NCBI GenBank assembly: GCA_012518255.1
Contig: JAAYSX010000030.1
Location: forward strand, 1-64,000
Direction of reading: 5' to 3'
Length of the DNA: 64,000 nucleotides
Origin: Candidatus Epulonipiscium sp.
GTDB lineage: Bacteria > Bacillota > Clostridia > Lachnospirales > Cellulosilyticaceae
The notes beneath the pieces were generated by a model. It made no database searches. It saw only the letters and a program-made list of their open reading frames with translations, and had not been told where the DNA came from. A program made the translations under genes and the position numbers. Below are positions 1 to 7,749 of the stretch, in pieces (the stretch's first letter is position 1; each line of letters begins with the position of its first letter).

Positions 1-126
1 CACGTTGAGTGCGTTGTCTTGATGGAGCAAGAATAAAATTTATATGACCTTAAAAACAAGGGTTGATGTTTACTGTGCCCTATGTTAAGGTAAATTATAT
101 AATAATTATCTGTGGAGAGTATATTT

Positions 127-174
127 ATGAATATCAATACTAAATACAATATAATACATCACCATCATTATTAA
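127..174 (+). CDS. Histidine leader peptide of the hisS attenuator
   Basis: A 15-codon reading frame encodes MNINTKYNIIHHHHY and ends in TAA at 172-174. The four consecutive His codons (157-168) are the classic sensor of charged tRNA-His. GGAGAG at 114-119 sits 7 nt before the ATG, so translation is credible. It ends about 160 bp before a histidyl-tRNA synthetase gene and abuts a set of competing hairpins. The peptide itself is expected to have no function beyond ribosome stalling. Its His run, its position and the downstream structures are seen directly; the regulatory role is inferred from the known his-operon mechanism. Confidence 0.87.
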   Translation: MNINTKYNIIHHHHY

Positions 175-305
175 AGGCTTGTGGCTATGATTTCATAGAT
201 ACAGGTCTATTAGCATTTAATTAGGCTTGTATCTATATGGTGGGAAGTTTAGTATATGATTTAGTGTGTATGCCCATATAGGTTCCAGCCTATATGGGCA
301 TTTTT
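175..305 (+). promoter_or_regulatory. Ribosome-mediated transcription attenuator of hisS
   Basis: Four mutually exclusive helices can be drawn. Helix 1:2 pairs 175-182 with 201-208 plus 185-189 with 194-198. Helix 2:3 pairs 195-209 with 222-236 (15 bp including two G-U). Helix 3:4 pairs 233-240 with 274-281 and acts as antiterminator. Helix 4:5 is the terminator, 271-282 with 289-300, followed by TTTTT. A ribosome stalled on the His codons leaves segment 1 free, so 1:2 and then 3:4 form and transcription continues. A ribosome reaching the stop codon covers segment 1, so 2:3 forms and the terminator folds. A possible promoter is TTGATG (19-24), 16 bp, TATATG (41-46), but it is weak evidence. 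Confidence 0.85.
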
Positions 306-331
306 ACGTATATAAAACTGGAGGAGATAAA

Positions 332-1651
332 ATGAAAAAGCAAATTACCAAACCATCAATATTACCAGGCTTTATGGAACTACTACCATCTGAGCAAATC
401 TTATTTAACAGTATAAAAGATATAATTAGGAGTAACTATGAACGCTATGGTTTTATTCCCATGGATACGCCCATTATAGAGAAGTCAGGAATACTACTTG
501 CCAAAGGTGGAGGGGAAACAGAAAAACAAATATATAGATTTAAGAAAGGAAATAATGACCTTGCACTTAGATTTGATCTTACTGTACCCTTCGCAAGGTA
601 TGTTGCCCAGTATAATCATGATTTAACTTTTCCCCTCAGAAGGTACCAAATAGGTAAGGTATTTAGGGGAGAGCGTAATCAAAAGGGAAGGTATAGGGAA
701 TTTTATCAGTGTGATATAGATATTATTAATAGGGAGGAGCTAAGTTTAATAAATGATGCTGAAGTGCCTAGTATAATTTATTCCATCTTTAGAGAAATTG
801 GTCTAGATGCATTTACCATATATGTAAACAATAGAAAATTATTAAATGGATATTTTAATTATCTTTCCATAGATAACTCAGAGGATGTACTAAGGACTAT
901 TGACAAGCTAGATAAAATAGGAGAGGAAATGGTCAGGAAGGAACTGGAATCACTTAATTTAGATTATGGAACAATTGAAAGTATATTAAGATTTATAAAG
1001 ATAGATGGTAAAAATAATGAAGTAATTAAAAAATTAAAAGACTTAAAAGTGAATAATCAGTTGTTCTTGGAAGGACTAAATGAACTGGAAGAAGTAGTTG
1101 GTTATATGGGGGATTTTGGGATACCAGAAGAGTTCTATAACATTAACCTAAAGATAACAAGAGGCTTAGATTATTATACAGGAACTGTATATGAAACTAT
1201 TCTTGATGATTATCCTGATATTGGATCCATATGTTCAGGTGGAAGATATGACGATCTAGCACAGAATTATACAAAAGATAAATTAGTAGGGGTAGGAATT
1301 TCCATAGGACTTACCAGATTATTTTATCAGCTTCTAGAAACTGAACTTATAGAAGTAGATGGCGGCTCAGCTAGCTCAGATATACTTATAATTCCTATGG
1401 GTCAGGAGTATATAAATTATAGTATTGAATTAGTTAACAGCTTAAGGGAGAAAGGAATAAAAACAGAGCTATATACAGAGGATGCTAAGCTGGGTAAAAA
1501 ATTATCCTATGCAAATAAAATAGGTGTACCCTATACAATAGTGGTAGGAGAAGAGGAAGTAAGATCAAAAATATTATCACTTAAAAATATGAAAACTGGA
1601 TCTGAAGAGAAGCTTAGCCAAGAGAAATTAGGGTGGAGACTTATGAGTTAA
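332..1651 (+). CDS. hisS: Histidyl-tRNA synthetase
   Basis: Class II aminoacyl-tRNA synthetase that charges tRNA-His in the cytoplasm. Motif 2 is visible as FRGERNQKGRYREFYQCDID, the histidine-binding motif as RGLDYYTGTVYE, and a late glycine-rich motif as GVGISIGLTRLF. A C-terminal HGTP anticodon-binding domain fills about residues 345-439, which argues against the shorter regulatory subunit HisZ. The ATG at 332 is preceded by GGAGGAG; an in-frame start at 266 lies inside the terminator stem and is rejected. The KPS-x-LPGF opening and the GERNQKGRYREF form of motif 2 resemble the second bacterial/eukaryote-like HisRS class more than the B. subtilis type, so a canonical hisS may exist elsewhere. 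It is controlled by the His attenuator upstream. Confidence 0.9.
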   Translation: MKKQITKPSILPGFMELLPSEQILFNSIKDIIRSNYERYGFIPMDTPIIEKSGILLAKGGGETEKQIYRFKKGNNDLALRFDLTVPFARYVAQYNHDLTFPLRRYQIGKVFRGERNQKGRYREFYQCDIDIINREELSLINDAEVPSIIYSIFREIGLDAFTIYVNNRKLLNGYFNYLSIDNSEDVLRTIDKLDKIGEEMVRKELESLNLDYGTIESILRFIKIDGKNNEVIKKLKDLKVNNQLFLEGLNELEEVVGYMGDFGIPEEFYNINLKITRGLDYYTGTVYETILDDYPDIGSICSGGRYDDLAQNYTKDKLVGVGISIGLTRLFYQLLETELIEVDGGSASSDILIIPMGQEYINYSIELVNSLREKGIKTELYTEDAKLGKKLSYANKIGVPYTIVVGEEEVRSKILSLKNMKTGSEEKLSQEKLGWRLMS

Positions 1652-1906
1652 TAGTCTCCACGATGATTTTCCGTGCCTGCTTAGCTTCGGGAATAGGGTA
1701 TACAGGAAAAACATGGTTCATGCCGTCGTATTCATAATATTGAATTTTGACGCCCTGCTCACTAGCAATTGCTTTGAATTTCCTATACTTTATTCCATAT
1801 TTTAATTTGAGGATAGGTGGTAAGACATATGGGCTTGTATCCAGTCTCTTTTCCTCCCACTACAAAGTATTAACCGCTCAGTAAGCGCACTTTGCCAACT
1901 TCTCAT
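1641..1906 (-). pseudogene. Internally deleted alpha/beta hydrolase remnant
   Basis: On the minus strand an ATG at 1906, preceded by an AAGGTTG ribosome binding site, opens a short frame (MRSWQSALTERLI...) that soon hits a stop. A second frame then runs to a stop at 1641-1643. Its tail reads QYYEYDGMNHVFP followed by PIPEAKQARKII, the characteristic C-terminus of alpha/beta hydrolase-fold esterases including the catalytic His region. The central nucleophile (GxSxG) part is missing. The remnant overlaps the last codons of hisS and appears richer in G+C than its flanks. It explains most of the 330-bp gap between hisS and the next gene. Family assignment rests on the tail only. Confidence 0.6.
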
Positions 1907-1980
1907 GATATCACAACCTTTTTTCAATAGTCATATTCAATAGTCCTATTATAACTTATAAAATTTTAGCTGTAAAATGG

Positions 1981-2802
1981 TTAATAATTATCTAAGAAGC
2001 TATGATATCCGTCTTTGTCTTTATAGCCTATAATAGTTTCTAAGTTAACATTATGGATGCTTTGGAAAATGTTGGCCTCTATATAGGGGCTTGTTTTTCG
2101 AAAATCTTTAATAAGTTCTTTCATTTCGGCCCTTTTGGAGTCAACTGCATTTTTTTCATTTTCATAGTCTTCTGTAAATCTGCAGGCACACTGAATGAAC
2201 TTTAGGTCATTATAATTGGACCAGGCAATAATATCTTTTTCTTTTACTAAGAATAATGGGCGTATAAGCTCCATACCTTCAAAATTGCTACTATGTAATT
2301 TAGGCATCATAGTTTTAAACTGCCCGCTATAAAGCATACTCATTAAGATAGTTTCAATTACATCATCAAAATGATGTCCAAGTGCTATTTTATTACAACC
2401 TAATAGTTTGGCATTGTTATATAGATATCCTCTCCTCATCCTAGCACATAGATAGCAGGGGGATTTTTCAATATCAGATACAATATTGAAAATCTCTGTT
2501 TCAAATACCTTAATAGGTATGTCAAGGATTTTCGCATTTTCAATAATCATTTGGCGGTTAATTTTATTATATCCTGGGTCCATAACTAGGAACTCAAGTT
2601 CGAATGGTATATTACCATGTCTTTGGATTTCTTGCATGCATTTAGCTAGGAGCATAGAGTCTTTGCCACCTGATATACAGACAGCAATTTTATCATCTTT
2701 TTCAATAAGGCTATAATCATTAATACTGCTTAAAAATTTTTGCCATATATTCTTCCTAAATTTTTTTATTATACTTCTTTCGATTAGTTTATATCTTTCC
2801 AT
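1981..2802 (-). CDS. TtcA/TilS-family PP-loop tRNA thiolase-like protein
   Basis: N-type ATP pyrophosphatase of the TtcA branch, which in characterised members thiolates tRNA (for example 2-thiocytidine 32) with an Fe-S cluster. The PP-loop SGGKDS is at residues 44-49, a CxxC pair at C116/C119, GHHFDD near 142-147, and a further CxC at 205-207 that could complete the cluster-binding set. At about 273 residues it has normal family length. I prefer the ATG at 2802, because the ATG at 2811 abuts the AAGG ribosome binding site. It is a single gene convergent with hisS. The exact tRNA target is not evident, and clostridia often have several paralogues. Confidence 0.8.
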   Translation of the reverse strand: MERYKLIERSIIKKFRKNIWQKFLSSINDYSLIEKDDKIAVCISGGKDSMLLAKCMQEIQRHGNIPFELEFLVMDPGYNKINRQMIIENAKILDIPIKVFETEIFNIVSDIEKSPCYLCARMRRGYLYNNAKLLGCNKIALGHHFDDVIETILMSMLYSGQFKTMMPKLHSSNFEGMELIRPLFLVKEKDIIAWSNYNDLKFIQCACRFTEDYENEKNAVDSKRAEMKELIKDFRKTSPYIEANIFQSIHNVNLETIIGYKDKDGYHSFLDNY

Positions 2803-2909
2803 TATAGTCATCCTTAATTATATTATTATAATATGAAGCATAATTATTTTATAATGCTAATTATTCTTTGTCAATATATCTAATAACTACGTGTGATCTG
2901 ATAAATATA

Positions 2910-2936
2910 TTGACAACAGTAAGGTGCTGGTATAAT
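2910..2936 (+). promoter_or_regulatory. SigA-type promoter of the lipoprotein gene
   Basis: TTGACA at 2910-2915 and TATAAT at 2931-2936 are perfect consensus hexamers separated by 15 bp, slightly short of the optimum. They lie about 55 bp before the start of the lipoprotein gene. Confidence 0.6.
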
Positions 2937-2990
2937 ATATTTGTATCAATAATTATTACACTATAGAATGGCATAAAAAGGAGAATGATT

Positions 2991-3446
2991 ATGAAAAAAA
3001 GACTTGTTTATATGATTACCATGTTGATAGCAACTACATTAATAGTAGGATGCTCAAAAAAAGCAGATGCAAATAAATTAAAGGGAGAAATGATTTCACA
3101 AGGAGTATTTCCTATCTTAGAAACTTTTGATGAGGATAGTCCAGATTACATACCCCACGCAGATACATTTACCTATAATTATCATGCTAATTTTGGGCCA
3201 GGAACTACATTAGAATTTTTAAATAATAAAGAAATGATATTTGGGCCAGTTAAGGTAGAATACGAATTTATATCAGATGATAAAATTTCCCTAATAATGA
3301 GCCCAGGTACTCCAGAATTAGTTCATAAATATGAATATAATGATGGTATATTTAGATTATATGGCAAGGAAGGGACTTGCTATATAGACTATATAAAAGA
3401 AGGAACTGATTATACACCAGAATCTATAAGATATGATGAAATGTAA
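2991..3446 (+). CDS. Small predicted lipoprotein
   Basis: A 151-residue protein with a basic N-terminus, a hydrophobic stretch and the lipobox LIVGC (C21), so it should be lipidated and anchored on the outer face of the membrane. The mature part has no domain I recognise; it is rich in acidic and aromatic residues and looks beta-strand rich. The ATG at 2991 is chosen because GGAG (2980-2983) is 7 nt away, whereas the ATG at 2985 is almost on top of it. The gene is monocistronic, with its own promoter and a strong terminator. Function unknown. Confidence 0.75.
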   Translation: MKKRLVYMITMLIATTLIVGCSKKADANKLKGEMISQGVFPILETFDEDSPDYIPHADTFTYNYHANFGPGTTLEFLNNKEMIFGPVKVEYEFISDDKISLIMSPGTPELVHKYEYNDGIFRLYGKEGTCYIDYIKEGTDYTPESIRYDEM

Positions 3447-3455
3447 GATATTTAA

Positions 3456-3490
3456 GTAGAAGGCCTTTTAAAAGGTTTTCTACTTTTTTT
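3456..3490 (+). terminator. Rho-independent terminator
   Basis: GTAGAA and CCTTTT pair with AAAAGG and TTCTAC in a hairpin immediately followed by seven T residues, just after the lipoprotein gene. Confidence 0.85.
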
Positions 3491-3529
3491 GAAATATTGA
3501 AGCATATTAACATAGGATATGGTATAATA

Positions 3530-3538
3530 TATACTAGT
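3530..3538 (+). promoter_or_regulatory. Extended -10 promoter of the chemoreceptor gene
   Basis: TGG-TATAAT forms an extended -10 element (TGn-TATAAT) about 35 bp before the chemoreceptor start. No convincing -35 box is visible. The same ATGGTATAAT string recurs before the CAP-domain gene at 29753. Confidence 0.5.
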
Positions 3539-3571
3539 TAATAATGGTTATTATTGTAATGGGAGGTATAC

Positions 3572-4972
3572 ATGTTAGCAGGCAAATATAAAAAACAAAT
3601 ACACAATATTTTATTAGGTAATGATGTGGAAATACAATCTGAAGAATTAATTGAGGTAAAGGAAAATCTTGATAAGCTTACTCAATATAGGGAAGAAACT
3701 ATGGAATATATGCTTGAGGCAGTAGAAACAGGAGCAAGCCTAGGGACTACTGAGGTAGGAATTCAGTTTTTGCTTTATGATATAAATCATCTTATGAAAA
3801 ATCTAACAGATATAACAGAAAATAGTATGGCTTTCTCAGAAGAGACAAGTGCTTCTATGACTGGTATTAATGAGGTTTTGGATCAAAATATAAAATTAGT
3901 AGAAAATATAAATGAAAGAATTAGTCAGATTGTTAGCCATGGAAAAGTAGGTGTGGAAAGTACAGAAGCTATGGGTAATGTTTGCCAGAAAGTATCTAAG
4001 GGAAATGAAGATATAAATGCTAATCTAAACATACTATTAGAGAAGATAAAAGAAGTTGGGAACATTATAGAAGTTATAGAAAATATTGCAGAACAAACTA
4101 ACCTACTTGCACTTAATGCTAGTATAGAAGCAGCAAGAGCAGGAGAAAGTGGCAGGGGTTTTGCAGTTGTTTCTGAAGAAATTAGAAAACTAGCCGAAAA
4201 TACTAAGGAAAGTTTAGAAGAGTTTCAAACCTTTAAGCAAGAAATTGAGGAAGCATCTAATAATAGCATAGCAAGTATAGAAGAAACAAATAAGACTATG
4301 CAAGAAATACCTAATGTAACAGGCTTAATTCAAGAAACAATAGATTACACCTTTGAATCAGTTAATATTATAAGTGATGATATGACAGATTTTACGGCAT
4401 CTTTCCAAGAAATAGGTGCTTCTACAAATGAAATAAATGCTGCAATTTATGATATGGCTAAACAAACAGAAAACATTACAAGTCTGGTAAATAACTTAAA
4501 TAATACAACTAGGGAACTTAACTCAATTAAAGAAAAGATTAATACGAGTGATCAGGGCCTTATGGATAATAATAGAAACTACTATGCAAAATTTAAGGAT
4601 CTTGGCTCTGAAATAACAGACAAACAGCTGATGACAATTTTGCAAGATGCTAAAGATCAGCATCAAATATGGATGGATACTCTAGAAAGGGCAGTTGTAA
4701 ACAAGCAGATAATTCCATTACAGACAAATAGTACTAGGTGTGGATTTGGCCACTTTTACCAATCTCTTACAGTAGATGATAAAAGAATAGCTAGACTATG
4801 GGAAGATATAGATAAACACCATGAAGAGCTTCATAAATTAGGTGAAGCTACATTAACTTTTATCTGGAATAAGGATTATAAGGGAGCTAGCAATAAATAT
4901 GAGGATGCCAAAAGAGTATCAGGAGAGGTATTTAGGATTATTGATGACATGGTCTTAAAGTTAGATAATTAA
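3572..4972 (+). CDS. Cytoplasmic methyl-accepting chemotaxis protein with CZB domain
   Basis: A soluble chemoreceptor of 466 residues with no transmembrane segment or signal peptide. The conserved signalling hairpin tip ([20 protein letters not shown]) falls near residues 168-190 within long heptad coiled coils. The C-terminal 100 residues match the chemoreceptor zinc-binding (CZB) domain: an early HxxW, then RCGFGHFY, then HHEELH, the expected His/Cys zinc ligands. Known CZB receptors sense cytoplasmic zinc or oxidants through the Cys-Zn centre. The N-terminal 60 residues show no known sensor domain. The gene stands alone between two terminators; no che genes are in this window. Confidence 0.88.
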   Translation: MLAGKYKKQIHNILLGNDVEIQSEELIEVKENLDKLTQYREETMEYMLEAVETGASLGTTEVGIQFLLYDINHLMKNLTDITENSMAFSEETSASMTGINEVLDQNIKLVENINERISQIVSHGKVGVESTEAMGNVCQKVSKGNEDINANLNILLEKIKEVGNIIEVIENIAEQTNLLALNASIEAARAGESGRGFAVVSEEIRKLAENTKESLEEFQTFKQEIEEASNNSIASIEETNKTMQEIPNVTGLIQETIDYTFESVNIISDDMTDFTASFQEIGASTNEINAAIYDMAKQTENITSLVNNLNNTTRELNSIKEKINTSDQGLMDNNRNYYAKFKDLGSEITDKQLMTILQDAKDQHQIWMDTLERAVVNKQIIPLQTNSTRCGFGHFYQSLTVDDKRIARLWEDIDKHHEELHKLGEATLTFIWNKDYKGASNKYEDAKRVSGEVFRIIDDMVLKLDN

Positions 4973-4988
4973 TAAATTAATAAATAAG

Positions 4989-5025
4989 TGCAATCAAGAT
5001 GTTTTGATATCATGATTGCATTTTT
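4989..5025 (+). terminator. Rho-independent terminator
   Basis: TGCAATCA (4989-4996) pairs with TGATTGCA (5013-5020), followed by TTTTT. It ends the chemoreceptor transcript. Confidence 0.8.
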
Positions 5026-5095
5026 ATTTTGAATTGATTTAAATTAGGTATAGATATATAATCTTATTAAATTAACTTTAGGATGGAGGTGGGTC

Positions 5096-5683
5096 GTGGC
5101 ACAACAATACACTAAAAATATTATAAGGGAAAAATTTATAGAAATATTAAATGAAACTCCCCTAAATAAAATTACTGTTAAGGATATTGCTAAAAGATGT
5201 GAGATTAATAGAAATACATTTTATTACTATTATTCTGATATATATATTTTATTATCTGAAATATTTCAAGATGAACTAGATAAAGTAATTGATGAATACA
5301 ATGATACACTTTCATGGGAAAAGAGTTTTATAGTGGCTGCAGAATTTGCCTTAGAAAATAGGAGGGCTGTTTATCATATCTATAATTCATTGCAAAGGGA
5401 GGAATTAGAAAATTTTCTATATAGTATATCTGGTAATGTAATGAATGAATACGTAGAAACAATGAGCAAAGATATAGGGGCTAGTAAAGAAGATAAGGAG
5501 CTTATAGTGGAATTCTATCAATCAGCTCTTACAGGAATGGTGTTACGCTGGATTGCTACTGGGATGAAAGGGGATCCTGATAGTAAGATTGAGAGAATAG
5601 GTGTACTATTTGATGGGAACATTGAAATATCACTAAAAAGGAGTGAAGAGTTAAATAAATACAACAAAACTAATAGAAACTAG
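5096..5683 (+). CDS. TetR-family transcriptional regulator
   Basis: A 195-residue one-component regulator. The N-terminal TetR helix-turn-helix is clear (ITVKDIAKRCEINRNTFYYY at about residues 23-42), followed by an all-helical ligand domain of ordinary length. Translation starts at GTG 5096 behind GGAGGTGGG. It lies directly upstream of and co-directional with oleate hydratase, with a long perfect palindrome between them that may be a terminator, an operator or both. TetR proteins next to fatty-acid enzymes commonly respond to fatty acids or acyl-CoA; that this one represses the hydratase is inference. Confidence 0.88.
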   Translation: MAQQYTKNIIREKFIEILNETPLNKITVKDIAKRCEINRNTFYYYYSDIYILLSEIFQDELDKVIDEYNDTLSWEKSFIVAAEFALENRRAVYHIYNSLQREELENFLYSISGNVMNEYVETMSKDIGASKEDKELIVEFYQSALTGMVLRWIATGMKGDPDSKIERIGVLFDGNIEISLKRSEELNKYNKTNRN

Positions 5684-5710
5684 GCAAAGCAGCATAGATG
5701 CCTAAAAACT

Positions 5711-5761
5711 AGATAAATAAGCCCTAGTGTTCGAAGTTCGAACACTAGGGCTTATTTATCT
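5711..5761. repeat. Perfect 25-bp inverted repeat between tetR and oleate hydratase
   Basis: Arms 5711-5735 and 5737-5761 are perfect reverse complements around a single G at 5736. The core reads GTTCGAAGTTCGAAC, itself a short palindrome of TetR-operator size. The outer arms (AGCCCTAGT) could fold into a terminator, but only a broken T-rich tail (CTTATTTATCT) follows. It is compatible with a bidirectional terminator for tetR and with an operator for the hydratase promoter. Confidence 0.8.
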
Positions 5762-5868
5762 AATGATTGGAAATATAAAATATTATAATATATAAAATAT
5801 AAGGCGGGCCTGCTAGATATGAGAAATATATATAATACTAGGATAAATATCAAAGAAAGAGGAGAAAA

Positions 5869-7662
5869 ATGGAGCTTAAAACATATGATGATAGATTAAA
5901 ACTTACAAATGGTAATTATCAATCTTTAGTAAACGCAAGAAAACCTGAAGGGATAGAAGATAAAACTGCTTATTTAATAGGTACAGGGATAGCTGCACTA
6001 GCTGCTGGATGTTTTTTAATCAGGGATGCCCATATGGATGGTAGCAAGATTACATTTTTAGAGCAATTAGATATTCCAGGTGGTTCACTAGATGGTGCAG
6101 TTCGCGAAAATGCAGGTTATGTAGCCCGTGGTGGACGGGAAATGGGACATCATTTTGAGGTTTTATGGGATTTATTTAGTTCGCTCCCATCTACTGAAGA
6201 CCCAAATATGACAGTTTTAGATCACTTCTTCTATACTAACCTTGATGATCCAAACTTTAGTAATTGCCGTATTACTAAAAATCAAGGTGAAAGATATGAT
6301 AATGGCAAGTTTAACCTAGGTCAAGAATTAGGAATGGAATTAGCTAAATTTGTTATGATGTCAGATGAAAGTCTAGAAAACAAGTCTATGGAAGATGTAT
6401 TTTCAGAAGAGCTTTTAAATAGTGACTTTTGGACTTATTGGAGAACAATGTTTGCTTTTGAAAACTGGCATAGTGCTTTAGAGATGAAGCTATATATGAA
6501 TAGATTTATTCACCATGTTGATGGGCTACCAGATCTTTCAGCACTACAATTCTCACGTCATGATCAATATACATCCTTTGTTCTACCTATGGTTAAATAC
6601 TTAGAAGAAAATGGAGCTAAGTTTAAATATGGAGTTACTGTTGATAATGTGGAATTTGATATTACAGAAGATAAAAAGTTAGCTAAAAAAATAGTAGCAA
6701 GAGACAAATCTGGTAAAGATATTTCAATAGATGTAGGAGAAAATGATCTAGTATTTGTTACTAATGGCTCAATGACAGAAAGCTCCGGATACGGTGATGA
6801 TAATACCCCAGCACCATTTATTAAAGAGCCAGGCGGATCATGGAACCTGTGGAAAAATATTGCTAAACAATCAGATGATTTTGGTAGGCCAGAAAGATTC
6901 TGTTCTGACCCAGAAAAATCAAACTGGGAATCTTGTACAGTAACCTGCCATGATGACCGTGTACCTAAATATATCGAAAAGATTACTAAACGTTCACCAT
7001 ATGGTGGTCGCACAGTAACTGGTGGTATAGTTACGGCAGCAGATTCATCATGGTTAATGAGCTGGACTATTAACCGACAAGAACAATATTATGGCCAACC
7101 AGAAGATGATATTGTGGTTTGGGTATATGGTTTATTCTCAGATATTGATGGAGACTATATTAAAAAACCTATGAGAGATTGTACTGGTAAAGAAATTACA
7201 AAAGAATGGTTATATCATATAGGGGTACCTGTGGATGAAATAGATGAGTTAGCAGGTTCATGTACTGCAGTTCCAGTTATGATGCCATATATTACATCAC
7301 AATTTATGGTTCGTGAATTTGGAGATCGCCCTTATGTAGTACCAAAGGATTCAGTAAACTTTGCATTTCTAGGGCAGTTTGCGGAAACACTAGATGCTCC
7401 AGGACGTGATACGGTATTTACTATAGAATACTCAGGACGTACAGCTATGGAAGCAGTATATGTTTTAACAGGTGTTGAAAGAGGGGTACCTGAAGTATAT
7501 GGTTCAAGGTATGACTTAAGATACTTACTCCATGCAGGAACTACACTATTAGATGGTGAAAAACCAGAATTAAATCTATCACCCATGGTTCAGCAAATGA
7601 TTGGACAGCAAATTGAAGGCACAGAAGTAGAAGGTCTATTAAAAGAATATGGTGTAATTTAA
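5869..7662 (+). CDS. ohyA: Oleate hydratase (FAD-dependent, MCRA family)
   Basis: A 597-residue flavoenzyme of the myosin-cross-reactive-antigen family. These enzymes add water to the cis-9 double bond of oleate and related unsaturated fatty acids, giving 10-hydroxy fatty acids, usually as a detoxification step at the membrane. The nucleotide-binding GTGIAALAAG is at residues 38-47, followed by the family signatures GGSLDG and RGGREMGHHFEVLWDLF. A Q-Y-x-S motif near 231-234 probably carries the active-site tyrosine. The length is typical of the family. The start at 5869 follows GAGGAG. It sits next to a TetR regulator and has its own terminator. Confidence 0.93.
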   Translation: MELKTYDDRLKLTNGNYQSLVNARKPEGIEDKTAYLIGTGIAALAAGCFLIRDAHMDGSKITFLEQLDIPGGSLDGAVRENAGYVARGGREMGHHFEVLWDLFSSLPSTEDPNMTVLDHFFYTNLDDPNFSNCRITKNQGERYDNGKFNLGQELGMELAKFVMMSDESLENKSMEDVFSEELLNSDFWTYWRTMFAFENWHSALEMKLYMNRFIHHVDGLPDLSALQFSRHDQYTSFVLPMVKYLEENGAKFKYGVTVDNVEFDITEDKKLAKKIVARDKSGKDISIDVGENDLVFVTNGSMTESSGYGDDNTPAPFIKEPGGSWNLWKNIAKQSDDFGRPERFCSDPEKSNWESCTVTCHDDRVPKYIEKITKRSPYGGRTVTGGIVTAADSSWLMSWTINRQEQYYGQPEDDIVVWVYGLFSDIDGDYIKKPMRDCTGKEITKEWLYHIGVPVDEIDELAGSCTAVPVMMPYITSQFMVREFGDRPYVVPKDSVNFAFLGQFAETLDAPGRDTVFTIEYSGRTAMEAVYVLTGVERGVPEVYGSRYDLRYLLHAGTTLLDGEKPELNLSPMVQQMIGQQIEGTEVEGLLKEYGVI

Positions 7663-7684
7663 AAATAATAATACTAACCATGTA

Positions 7685-7722
7685 GTTAAAATCCCGAAAT
7701 TAAAACATCGGGATTTTAACTT
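7685..7722 (+). terminator. Rho-independent terminator after oleate hydratase
   Basis: GTTAAAATCCCGA (7685-7697) pairs perfectly with TCGGGATTTTAAC (7708-7720). The T tract is short, so termination may be partial. Confidence 0.7.
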
Positions 7723-7749
7723 ATCTAAATTTATTAGGAGTGAAATAAA

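Noticed and set aside
1..331. T-box riboswitch upstream of hisS
   Set aside because: ATGGTGGGAAG at 238-248 vaguely resembles the T-box sequence, but the GGTGGNACCGCG core and the specifier-loop layout are absent, and the His-rich leader peptide explains the region better.
332..1651. HisZ, regulatory subunit of ATP phosphoribosyltransferase
   Set aside because: The protein has a full C-terminal anticodon-binding domain and intact histidine-binding motifs, and no hisG or other his genes follow.
5730..5742. tRNA T-loop-like GTTCGAA string
   Set aside because: It is the centre of the long palindrome; no cloverleaf, acceptor stem or anticodon arm can be drawn.
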